NCBI GenBank assembly: GCA_964057225.1
Contig: CAXKVF010000102.1
Location: 1 to 64,000 of the forward strand
Direction of reading: 5' to 3'
DNA length: 64,000 nt
Source of the DNA: Auanema rhodensis
Lineage: Eukaryota; Nematoda; Chromadorea; Rhabditida; Rhabditidae
Translations under genes and position numbers: made by a program
In this document: in pieces, positions 1 through 10,560 of the stretch
Layout: each line of letters begins with the position of its first letter
Numbering within the stretch: the first letter of the stretch is position 1
Notes under the pieces: generated by a model
What the model was told of the DNA's origin: nothing
The model's input: the letters and a program-made list of their open reading frames with translations, nothing else
Databases searched by the model: none

Positions 1-8
1 TAACTCGC

Positions 9-18
9 TTCACGTGAA
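9..18. other. Perfect 10-bp palindrome TTCACGTGAA with E-box/G-box core
   Basis: TTCACGTGAA reads the same on both strands and is centred on CACGTG. It is present in nearly every monomer. Exceptions seen: CACGTAAA in the monomers at 22884, 35556, 45059, 45763 and 60017; CTCTACGTG at 27460, 30276, 36612 and 39955; TTCAAGTG at 62303 and 63006; CATGTGG at 61600. CACGTG is the core bound by bHLH and bZIP proteins (E-box, plant G-box; known). Binding within this array is inference. Confidence 0.6.
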
Positions 19-74
19 AGATAAAGAGATGCGGTTTTCAAAATTAGATTCCCCATGTCCATATTAGTCTAAAA

Positions 75-96
75 ACCAATTTTTATTGATATTGGT
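75..96. other. Interrupted dyad ACCAAT...ATTGGT, intact in class A only
   Basis: Six-base arms at 75-80 and 91-96 are separated by a 10-bp T-rich loop. Class A (C77) pairs perfectly. Classes B, C and D (A77, ACAAAT) have one central mismatch. The rare C77+T97 recombinants at 49107, 51395 and 54387 would extend the arms to seven bases (AACCAAT/ATTGGTT). The arms also read as CCAAT and reverse CCAAT boxes. A role in cruciform formation or protein binding is inference. Confidence 0.5.
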
Positions 97-97
97 G

Positions 98-110
98 CAT
101 GGTAACCATG
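98..110. other. Dyad CATGGT-A-ACCATG, intact when C106
   Basis: Thirteen bases with perfect 6-bp arms around a single central A. It is intact in classes A, C and D (C106). Class B carries A106 (GGTAAACATG), which breaks one pair. Short dyads of this size are the class proposed to favour non-B DNA at centromeres that lack CENP-B boxes (known hypothesis); application here is inference. Confidence 0.55.
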
Positions 111-149
111 ACTTTGAAATTTACGTGAACTTTAATTTATGCTAATTAA
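107..149 (+). other. Near-invariant 43-bp block of the monomer
   Basis: Monomer positions 107-149, from CATGACTTTG through GCTAATTAA, are constant in almost all copies while sites on either side vary. By eye I found only three substitutions in all copies: CGTAAAC in the monomer at 12673, GACTGTG in the monomer at 13025, and GAAAATTACG in the monomer at 56675. Variation resumes at 150 (AATTAAGTG). The block contains ACGTGA (123-128) and the 6-bp palindrome TAATTA. The constancy could reflect selection for a bound protein or the chance of which sites seeded the HOR markers. Confidence 0.6.
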
Positions 150-193
150 ATGTACACGTGATGTGCCCTTGGTATGTAACTCGCTTCACGTGA
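123..193 (+). other. Cluster of three ACGTGA cores at 32-33 bp spacing across the monomer junction
   Basis: ACGTGA occurs at 123-128, 156-161 and, in the next monomer, 188-193 (equivalent to 12-17). Spacings are 33 and 32 bp, about three helical turns, so all three cores face roughly the same side of the DNA. The pattern repeats every 176 bp. The flanks differ (TTACGTGAA, ACACGTGAT, TTCACGTGAA), so it is not a simple internal tandem repeat of long units. A sequence-specific binding array is inference. Confidence 0.5.
155..162 (-). other. CDEI-like motif ATCACGTG (minus strand)
   Basis: The minus strand reads ATCACGTG, an exact match to the budding-yeast centromere element CDEI (RTCACRTG), bound there by the bHLH protein Cbf1 (known). 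In T157 monomers it becomes ATCACATG, which still satisfies RTCACRTG. The match may be coincidental because an 8-bp degenerate motif is easy to meet, but it is present in nearly every monomer. Confidence 0.35.
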
Positions 194-704
194 AAGATAA
201 AGAGATACGGTTTTCAAAATTAGATTCCCCATGTCCATATTAGTCTAAAAACCAATTTTTATTGATATTGGTGCATGGTAACCATGACTTTGAAATTTAC
301 GTGAACTTTAATTTATGCTAATTAAATGTACACGTGATGTGCACTTGGTATGTAACTCGCTTCACGTGAAAGATAAAGAGATGCGGTTTTCAAAATTAGA
401 TTCCCCATGTCCATATTAGTCTAAAAACAAATTTTTATTGATATTGGTTCATGGTAAACATGACTTTGAAATTTACGTGAACTTTAATTTATGCTAATTA
501 AATGTACACGTGATGTGCACTTGGTATGTAACTCGCTTCACGTGAAAGATAAAGAGATGCGGTTTTCAAAATTAGATTCCCCATGTCCATATTAGTCTAA
601 AAACAAATTTTTATTGATATTGGTTCATGGTAAACATGACTTTGAAATTTACGTGAACTTTAATTTATGCTAATTAAATGTACACGTGATGTGCACTTGG
701 TATG

Positions 705-3700
705 TAACTCGCTTCACGTGAAAGATAAAGAGATGCGGTTTTCAAAATTAGATTCCCCATGTCCATATTAGTCTAAAAACCAATTTTTATTGATATTGGT
801 GCATGGTAACCATGACTTTGAAATTTACGTGAACTTTAATTTATGCTAATTAAATGTACACGTGATGTGCACTTGGTATGTAACTCGCTTCACGTGAAAG
901 ATAAAGAGATGCGGTTTTCAAAATTAGATTCCCCATGTCCATATTAGTCTAAAAACAAATTTTTATTGATATTGGTTCATGGTAACCATGACTTTGAAAT
1001 TTACGTGAACTTTAATTTATGCTAATTAAATGTACACGTGATGTGCACTTGGTATGTAACTCGCTTCACGTGAAAGATAAAGAGATGCGGTTTTCAAAAT
1101 TAGATTCCCCATGTCCATATTAGTCTAAAAACCAATTTTTATTGATATTGGTGCATGGTAACCATGACTTTGAAATTTACGTGAACTTTAATTTATGCTA
1201 ATTAAATGTACACGTGATGTGCACTTGGTATGTAACTCGCTTCACGTGAAAGATAAAGAGATGCGGTTTTCAAAATTAGATTCCCCATGTCCATATTAGT
1301 CTAAAAACAAATTTTTATTGATATCGGTTCATGGTAACCATGACTTTGAAATTTACGTGAACTTTAATTTATGCTAATTAAATGTACACGTGATGTGCAC
1401 TTGGTATGTAACTCGCTTCACGTGAAAGATAAAGAGATGCGGTTTTCAAAATTAGATTCCCCATGTCCATATTAGTCTAAAAACAAATTTTTATTGATAT
1501 TGGTTCATGGTAACCATGACTTTGAAATTTACGTGAACTTTAATTTATGCTAATTAAATGTACACGTGATGTGCACTTGGTATGTAACTCGCTTCACGTG
1601 AAAGATAAAGAGATGCGGTTTTCAAAATTAGATTCCCCATGTCCATATTAGTCTAAAAACAAATTTTTATTGATATTGGTTCATGGTAACCATGACTTTG
1701 AAATTTACGTGAACTTTAATTTATGCTAATTAAATGTACACGTGATGTGCACTTGGTATGTAACTCGCTTCACGTGAAAGATAAAGAGATGCGGTTTTCA
1801 AAATTAGATTCCCCATGTCCATATTAGTCTAAAAACAAATTTTTATTGATATTGGTTCATGGTAAACATGACTTTGAAATTTACGTGAACTTTAATTTAT
1901 GCTAATTAAATGTACACGTGATGTGCACTTGGTATGTAACTCGCTTCACGTGAAAGATAAAGAGATGCGGTTTTTAAAATTAGATTCTCCATGTCCATAT
2001 TAGTCTAAAAACAAATTTTTATTGATATTGGTTCATGGTAAACATGACTTTGAAATTTACGTGAACTTTAATTTATGCTAATTAAATGTACACGTGATGT
2101 GCACTTGGTATGTAACTCGCTTCACGTGAAAGATAAAGAGATGCGGTTTTCAAAATTAGATTCCCCATGTCCATATTAGTCTAAAAACAAATTTTTATTG
2201 ATATTGGTTCATGGTAAACATGACTTTGAAATTTACGTGAACTTTAATTTATGCTAATTAAATGTACACGTGATGTGCACTTGGTATGTAACTCGCTTCA
2301 CGTGAAAGATAAAGAGATGCGGTTTTCAAAATTAGATTCCCCATGTCCATATTAGTCTAAAAACAAATTTTTATTGATATTGGTTCATGGTAAACATGAC
2401 TTTGAAATTTACGTGAACTTTAATTTATGCTAATTAAATGTACACGTGATGTGCACTTGGTATGTAACTCGCTTCACGTGAAAGATAAAGAGATGCGGTT
2501 TTCAAAATTAGATTCCCCATGTCCATATTAGTCTAAAAACCAATTTTTATTGATATTGGTGCATGGTAACCATGACTTTGAAATTTACGTGAACTTTAAT
2601 TTATGCTAATTAAATGTACACGTGATGTGCACTTGGTATGTAACTCGCTTCACGTGAAAGATAAAGAGATGCGGTTTTCAAAATTAGATTCCCCATGTCC
2701 ATATTAGTCTAAAAACAAATTTTTATTGATATTGGTTCATGGTAAACATGACTTTGAAATTTACGTGAACTTTAATTTATGCTAATTAAATGTACACGTG
2801 ATGTGCACTTGGTATGTAACTCGCTTCACGTGAAAGATAAAGAGATGCGGTTTTCAAAATTAGATTCCCCATGTCCATATTAGTCTAAAAACCAATTTTT
2901 ATTGATATTGGTGCATGGTAACCATGACTTTGAAATTTACGTGAACTTTAATTTATGCTAATTAAATGTACACGTGATGTGCACTTGGTATGTAACTCGC
3001 TTCACGTGAAAGATAAAGAGATGCGGTTTTCAAAATTAGATTCCCCATGTCCATATTAGTCTAAAAACAAATTTTTATTGATATCGGTTCATGGTAACCA
3101 TGACTTTGAAATTTACGTGAACTTTAATTTATGCTAATTAAATGTACACGTGATGTGCACTTGGTATGTAACTCGCTTCACGTGAAAGATAAAGAGATGC
3201 GGTTTTCAAAATTAGATTCCCCATGTCCATATTAGTCTAAAAACAAATTTTTATTGATATTGGTTCATGGTAACCATGACTTTGAAATTTACGTGAACTT
3301 TAATTTATGCTAATTAAATGTACACGTGATGTGCACTTGGTATGTAACTCGCTTCACGTGAAAGATAAAGAGATGCGGTTTTCAAAATTAGATTCCCCAT
3401 GTCCATATTAGTCTAAAAACAAATTTTTATTGATATTGGTTCATGGTAACCATGACTTTGAAATTTACGTGAACTTTAATTTATGCTAATTAAATGTACA
3501 CGTGATGTGCACTTGGTATGTAACTCGCTTCACGTGAAAGATAAAGAGATGCGGTTTTCAAAATTAGATTCCCCATGTCCATATTAGTCTAAAAACAAAT
3601 TTTTATTGATATTGGTTCATGGTAAACATGACTTTGAAATTTACGTGAACTTTAATTTATGCTAATTAAATGTACACGTGATGTGCACTTGGTATGTAAC

Positions 3701-4224
3701 TCGCTTCACGTGAAAGATAAAGAGATGCGGTTTTTAAAATTAGATTCTCCATGTCCATATTAGTCTAAAAACAAATTTTTATTGATATTGGTTCATGGTA
3801 AACATGACTTTGAAATTTACGTGAACTTTAATTTATGCTAATTAAATGTACACGTGATGTGCACTTGGTATGTAACTCGCTTCACGTGAAAGATAAAGAG
3901 ATGCGGTTTTCAAAATTAGATTCCCCATGTCCATATTAGTCTAAAAACAAATTTTTATTGATATTGGTTCATGGTAAACATGACTTTGAAATTTACGTGA
4001 ACTTTAATTTATGCTAATTAAATGTACACGTGATGTGCACTTGGTATGTAACTCGCTTCACGTGAAAGATAAAGAGATGCGGTTTTCAAAATTAGATTCC
4101 CCATGTCCATATTAGTCTAAAAACAAATTTTTATTGATATTGGTTCATGGTAAACATGACTTTGAAATTTACGTGAACTTTAATTTATGCTAATTAAATG
4201 TACACGTGATGTGCACTTGGTATG
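705..4224 (+). repeat. 10-mer HOR, two tandem copies of 1760 bp
   Basis: Copies 705-2464 and 2465-4224. The order of classes is A, C or B, A, C with ATATCGG, C, C, B, T39/T52 chimera, B, B. Rare markers are spaced by exactly 1760 bp: the ATATCGG variant in the monomers at 1233 and 2993, and the T39 variant at 1975 and 3735. The only difference noticed is site 106 in the second monomer (C at 881, A at 2641). Two class A monomers at 4225-4576 follow. Confidence 0.9.
1937..2112 (+). repeat. Chimeric monomer: T39/T52 5' part joined to class B 3' part
   Basis: This monomer, and its HOR copy at 3697-3872, has T39 (GGTTTTTAAAA) and T52 (GATTCTCC) but then A77/T97/A106 and C157. Elsewhere T39/T52 is always coupled to class A and T157 (CATGTG). 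The switch lies between positions 52 and 77 and implies gene conversion or crossover inside a monomer. The reciprocal-looking combination (T157 with class B, without T39) is present at 23412 and 36084. Confidence 0.75.
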
Positions 4225-4576
4225 TAACTCGCTTCACGTGAAAGATAAAGAGATGCGGTTTTCAAAATTAGATTCCCCATGTCCATATTAGTCTAAAAAC
4301 CAATTTTTATTGATATTGGTGCATGGTAACCATGACTTTGAAATTTACGTGAACTTTAATTTATGCTAATTAAATGTACACGTGATGTGCACTTGGTATG
4401 TAACTCGCTTCACGTGAAAGATAAAGAGATGCGGTTTTCAAAATTAGATTCCCCATGTCCATATTAGTCTAAAAACCAATTTTTATTGATATTGGTGCAT
4501 GGTAACCATGACTTTGAAATTTACGTGAACTTTAATTTATGCTAATTAAATGTACACGTGATGTGCACTTGGTATG

Positions 4577-7500
4577 TAACTCGCTTCACGTGAAAGATAA
4601 AGAGATGCGGTTTTCAAAATTAGATTCCCCATGTCCATATTAGTCTAAAAACAAATTTTTATTGATATGGGTTCATGGTAACCATGACTTTGAAATTTAC
4701 GTGAACTTTAATTTATGCTAATTAAATGTACACGTGATGTGCACTTGGTATGTAACTCGCTTCACGTGAAAGATAAAGAGATGCGGTTTTCAAAATTAGA
4801 TTCCCCATGTCCATATTAGTCTAAAAACAAATTTTTATTGATATTGGTTCATGGTAACCATGACTTTGAAATTTACGTGAACTTTAATTTATGCTAATTA
4901 AATGTACACGTGATGTGCACTTGGTATGTAACTCGCTTCACGTGAAAGATAAAGAGATGCGGTTTTCAAAATTAGATTCCCCATGTCCATATTAGTCTAA
5001 AAACAAATTTTTATTGATATTGGTTCATGGTAACCATGACTTTGAAATTTACGTGAACTTTAATTTATGCTAATTAAATGTACACGTGATGTGCACTTGG
5101 TATGTAACTCGCTTCACGTGAAAGATAAAGAGATGCGGTTTTCAAAATTAGATTCCCCATGTCCATATTAGTCTAAAAACAAATTTTTATTGATATTGGT
5201 TCATGGTAAACATGACTTTGAAATTTACGTGAACTTTAATTTATGCTAATTAAATGTACACGTGATGTGCACTTGGTATGTAACTCGCTTCACGTGAAAG
5301 ATAAAGAGATGCGGTTTTTAAAATTAGATTCTCCATGTCCATATTAGTCTAAAAACCAATTTTTATTGATATTGGTGCATGGTAACCATGACTTTGAAAT
5401 TTACGTGAACTTTAATTTATGCTAATTAAATGTACATGTGATGTGCACTTGGTATGTAACTCGCTTCACGTGAAAGATAAAGAGATGCGGTTTTCAAAAT
5501 TAGATTCCCCATGTCCATATTAGTCTAAAAACCAATTTTTATTGATATTGGTGCATGGTAACCATGACTTTGAAATTTACGTGAACTTTAATTTATGCTA
5601 ATTAAATGTACACGTGATGTGCCCTTGGTATGTAACTCGCTTCACGTGAAAGATAAAGAGATACGGTTTTCAAAATTAGATTCCCCATGTCCATATTAGT
5701 CTAAAAACCAATTTTTATTGATATTGGTGCATGGTAACCATGACTTTGAAATTTACGTGAACTTTAATTTATGCTAATTAAATGTACACGTGATGTGCAC
5801 TTGGTATGTAACTCGCTTCACGTGAAAGATAAAGAGATGCGGTTTTCAAAATTAGATTCCCCATGTCCATATTAGTCTAAAAACAAATTTTTATTGATAT
5901 TGGTTCATGGTAAACATGACTTTGAAATTTACGTGAACTTTAATTTATGCTAATTAAATGTACACGTGATGTGCCCTTGGTATGTAACTCGCTTCACGTG
6001 AAAGATAAAGAGATACGGTTTTCAAAATTAGATTCCCCATGTCCATATTAGTCTAAAAACCAATTTTTATTGATATTGGTGCATGGTAACCATGACTTTG
6101 AAATTTACGTGAACTTTAATTTATGCTAATTAAATGTACACGTGATGTGCACTTGGTATGTAACTCGCTTCACGTGAAAGATAAAGAGATGCGGTTTTCA
6201 AAATTAGATTCCCCATGTCCATATTAGTCTAAAAACAAATTTTTATTGATATGGGTTCATGGTAACCATGACTTTGAAATTTACGTGAACTTTAATTTAT
6301 GCTAATTAAATGTACACGTGATGTGCACTTGGTATGTAACTCGCTTCACGTGAAAGATAAAGAGATGCGGTTTTCAAAATTAGATTCCCCATGTCCATAT
6401 TAGTCTAAAAACAAATTTTTATTGATATTGGTTCATGGTAACCATGACTTTGAAATTTACGTGAACTTTAATTTATGCTAATTAAATGTACACGTGATGT
6501 GCACTTGGTATGTAACTCGCTTCACGTGAAAGATAAAGAGATGCGGTTTTCAAAATTAGATTCCCCATGTCCATATTAGTCTAAAAACAAATTTTTATTG
6601 ATATTGGTTCATGGTAACCATGACTTTGAAATTTACGTGAACTTTAATTTATGCTAATTAAATGTACACGTGATGTGCACTTGGTATGTAACTCGCTTCA
6701 CGTGAAAGATAAAGAGATGCGGTTTTCAAAATTAGATTCCCCATGTCCATATTAGTCTAAAAACAAATTTTTATTGATATTGGTTCATGGTAAACATGAC
6801 TTTGAAATTTACGTGAACTTTAATTTATGCTAATTAAATGTACACGTGATGTGCACTTGGTATGTAACTCGCTTCACGTGAAAGATAAAGAGATGCGGTT
6901 TTTAAAATTAGATTCTCCATGTCCATATTAGTCTAAAAACCAATTTTTATTGATATTGGTGCATGGTAACCATGACTTTGAAATTTACGTGAACTTTAAT
7001 TTATGCTAATTAAATGTACATGTGATGTGCACTTGGTATGTAACTCGCTTCACGTGAAAGATAAAGAGATGCTGTTTTCAAAATTAGATTCCCCATGTCC
7101 ATATTAGTCTAAAAACCAATTTTTATTGATATTGGTGCATGGTAACCATGACTTTGAAATTTACGTGAACTTTAATTTATGCTAATTAAATGTACACGTG
7201 ATGTGCCCTTGGTATGTAACTCGCTTCACGTGAAAGATAAAGAGATACGGTTTTCAAAATTAGATTCCCCATGTCCATATTAGTCTAAAAACCAATTTTT
7301 ATTGATATTGGTGCATGGTAACCATGACTTTGAAATTTACGTGAACTTTAATTTATGCTAATTAAATGTACACGTGATGTGCACTTGGTATGTAACTCGC
7401 TTCACGTGAAAGATAAAGAGATGCTGTTTTCAAAATTAGATTCCCCATGTCCATATTAGTCTAAAAACCAATTTTTATTGATATTGGTGCATGGTAACCA

Positions 7501-7744
7501 TGACTTTGAAATTTACGTGAACTTTAATTTATGCTAATTAAATGTACACGTGATGTGCCCTTGGTATGTAACTCGCTTCACGTGAAAGATAAAGAGATAC
7601 GGTTTTCAAAATTAGATTCCCCATGTCCATATTAGTCTAAAAACCAATTTTTATTGATATTGGTGCATGGTAACCATGACTTTGAAATTTACGTGAACTT
7701 TAATTTATGCTAATTAAATGTACACGTGATGTGCACTTGGTATG
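4577..7744 (+). repeat. 9-mer HOR, two tandem copies of 1584 bp
   Basis: Copies 4577-6160 and 6161-7744. G93 (ATATGGGTTC) at 4669 and 6253, and T39 at 5319 and 6903, are both 1584 bp apart. The order is G93, C, C, B, T39/T157, C168, A31, C168, A31. The eighth monomer differs: 5809 is a class B body with a C168 end, while 7393 is class A with GCTG. The HOR length is thus one monomer shorter than its left neighbour. Confidence 0.88.
7041..7744 (+). repeat. 2-mer tandem duplication marked by GATGCTG
   Basis: The private substitution GATGCTGTTTT (normally GATGCGG) occurs at about 7073 and again 352 bp later at about 7425. Each is followed by a C168 end and an A31 monomer. Units 7041-7392 and 7393-7744 appear identical, so this dimer was duplicated after the GCTG mutation arose. 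Confidence 0.85.
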
Positions 7745-10384
7745 TAACTCGCTTCACGTGAAAGATAAAGAGATGCGGTTTTCAAAATTAGATTCCCCAT
7801 GTCCATATTAGTCTAAAAACAAATTTTTATTGATATTGGTTCATGGTAAACATGACTTTGAAATTTACGTGAACTTTAATTTATGCTAATTAAATGTACA
7901 CGTGATGTGCACTTGGTATGTAACTCGCTTCACGTGAAAGATAAAGAGATGCGGTTTTCAAAATTAGATTCCCCATGTCCATATTAGTCTAAAAACAAAT
8001 TTTTATTGATATTGGTTCATGGTAAACATGACTTTGAAATTTACGTGAACTTTAATTTATGCTAATTAAATGTACACGTGATGTGCACTTGGTATGTAAC
8101 TCGCTTCACGTGAAAGATAAAGAGATGCGGTTTTCAAAATTAGATTCCCCATGTCCATATTAGTCTAAAAACCAATTTTTATTGATATTGGTGCATGGTA
8201 ACCATGACTTTGAAATTTACGTGAACTTTAATTTATGCTAATTAAATGTACACGTGATGTGCACTTGGTATGTAACTCGCTTCACGTGAAAGATAAAGAG
8301 ATGCGGTTTTCAAAATTAGATTCCCCATGTCCATATTAGTCTAAAAACAAATTTTTATTGATATTGGTTCATGGTAACCATGACTTTGAAATTTACGTGA
8401 ACTTTAATTTATGCTAATTAAATGTACACGTGATGTGCACTTGGTATGTAACTCGCTTCACGTGAAAGATAAAGAGATGCGGTTTTCAAAATTAGATTCC
8501 CCATGTCCATATTAGTCTAAAAACCAATTTTTATTGATATTGGTGCATGGTAACCATGACTTTGAAATTTACGTGAACTTTAATTTATGCTAATTAAATG
8601 TACACGTGATGTGCACTTGGTATGTAACTCGCTTCACGTGAAAGATAAAGAGATGCGGTTTTCAAAATTAGATTCCCCATGTCCATATTAGTCTAAAAAC
8701 AAATTTTTATTGATATGGGTTCATGGTAACCATGACTTTGAAATTTACGTGAACTTTAATTTATGCTAATTAAATGTACACGTGATGTGCACTTGGTATG
8801 TAACTCGCTTCACGTGAAAGATAAAGAGATGCGGTTTTCAAAATTAGATTCCCCATGTCCATATTAGTCTAAAAACAAATTTTTATTGATATTGGTTCAT
8901 GGTAACCATGACTTTGAAATTTACGTGAACTTTAATTTATGCTAATTAAATGTACACGTGATGTGCACTTGGTATGTAACTCGCTTCACGTGAAAGATAA
9001 AGAGATGCGGTTTTCAAAATTAGATTCCCCATGTCCATATTAGTCTAAAAACAAATTTTTATTGATATTGGTTCATGGTAAACATGACTTTGAAATTTAC
9101 GTGAACTTTAATTTATGCTAATTAAATGTACACGTGATGTGCACTTGGTATGTAACTCGCTTCACGTGAAAGATAAAGAGATGCGGTTTTTAAAATTAGA
9201 TTCTCCATGTCCATATTAGTCTAAAAACCAATTTTTATTGATATTGGTGCATGGTAACCATGACTTTGAAATTTACGTGAACTTTAATTTATGCTAATTA
9301 AATGTACATGTGATGTGCACTTGGTATGTAACTCGCTTCACGTGAAAGATAAAGAGATGCGGTTTTCAAAATTAGATTCCCCATGTCCATATTAGTCTAA
9401 AAACCAATTTTTATTGATATTGGTGCATGGTAACCATGACTTTGAAATTTACGTGAACTTTAATTTATGCTAATTAAATGTACACGTGATGTGCCCTTGG
9501 TATGTAACTCGCTTCACGTGAAAGATAAAGAGATACGGTTTTCAAAATTAGATTCCCCATGTCCATATTAGTCTAAAAACCAATTTTTATTGATATTGGT
9601 GCATGGTAACCATGACTTTGAAATTTACGTGAACTTTAATTTATGCTAATTAAATGTACACGTGATGTGCACTTGGTATGTAACTCGCTTCACGTGAAAG
9701 ATAAAGAGATGCGGTTTTCAAAATTAGATTCCCCATGTCCATATTAGTCTAAAAACAAATTTTTATTGATATTGGTTCATGGTAAACATGACTTTGAAAT
9801 TTACGTGAACTTTAATTTATGCTAATTAAATGTACACGTGATGTGCACTTGGTATGTAACTCGCTTCACGTGAAAGATAAAGAGATGCGGTTTTCAAAAT
9901 TAGATTCCCCATGTCCATATTAGTCTAAAAACAAATTTTTATTGATATTGGTTCATGGTAAACATGACTTTGAAATTTACGTGAACTTTAATTTATGCTA
10001 ATTAAATGTACACGTGATGTGCACTTGGTATGTAACTCGCTTCACGTGAAAGATAAAGAGATGCGGTTTTCAAAATTAGATTCCCCATGTCCATATTAGT
10101 CTAAAAACCAATTTTTATTGATATTGGTGCATGGTAACCATGACTTTGAAATTTACGTGAACTTTAATTTATGCTAATTAAATGTACACGTGATGTGCAC
10201 TTGGTATGTAACTCGCTTCACGTGAAAGATAAAGAGATGCGGTTTTCAAAATTAGATTCCCCATGTCCATATTAGTCTAAAAACCAATTTTTATTGATAT
10301 TGGTGCATGGTAACCATGACTTTGAAATTTACGTGAACTTTAATTTATGCTAATTAAATGTACACGTGATGTGCACTTGGTATG
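7745..10384 (+). repeat. 15-monomer segment X, duplicated at 13553-16192
   Basis: The marker order B, B, A, C, A, G93, C, B, T39, C168, A31, B, B, A, A is identical in 13553-16192, offset 5808 bp (33 monomers) with no indel. The next monomer also matches for G93 (10477 and 16285) but differs at site 106. The intervening sequence is another duplicated segment, so X and Y blocks are interleaved. Confidence 0.88.
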
Positions 10385-10560
10385 TAACTCGCTTCACGTG
10401 AAAGATAAAGAGATGCGGTTTTCAAAATTAGATTCCCCATGTCCATATTAGTCTAAAAACAAATTTTTATTGATATGGGTTCATGGTAAACATGACTTTG
10501 AAATTTACGTGAACTTTAATTTATGCTAATTAAATGTACACGTGATGTGCACTTGGTATG

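Larger units (their letters stand above)
1..176 (+). repeat. Reference monomer (class A) used for position numbering
   Basis: First complete monomer, used here as the coordinate frame (position 1 = T of TAACTCGC). Landmarks: palindrome TTCACGTGAA at 9-18; variable sites at 31, 39, 43, 51-53, 77, 89, 93, 97 and 106; dyad ACCAAT/ATTGGT at 75-80 and 91-96; dyad CATGGT-A-ACCATG at 98-110; near-invariant block 107-149; ACGTGA at 123-128; CACGTG at 155-160. This copy has C168 (GTGCCC), a minor variant that in most copies is followed by a monomer with A31 (ATACGG), as here in 177-352. Most other monomers have A167-C168 as GTGCAC, itself a 6-bp palindrome at 163-168. The start is arbitrary, because a tandem repeat has no intrinsic beginning. 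Confidence 0.9.
1..704 (+). repeat. Left edge: four monomers outside the first clear HOR
   Basis: Monomers at 1 (class A, C168), 177 (class A, A31), 353 and 529 (both class B). The order C168, A31, B, B recurs later, for example at 9329-10032, 15137-15840 and 22004-22707, so these four look like the tail of a HOR unit cut by the window edge. Confidence 0.7.

Noticed and set aside
1-176. RNA polymerase III gene (tRNA-like A/B boxes) in the monomer
   Set aside because: GGTTCATGG resembles the start of a B box in class B/C monomers, but the rest does not fit GGTTCRANNCC. There is no A box at suitable distance and no cloverleaf.
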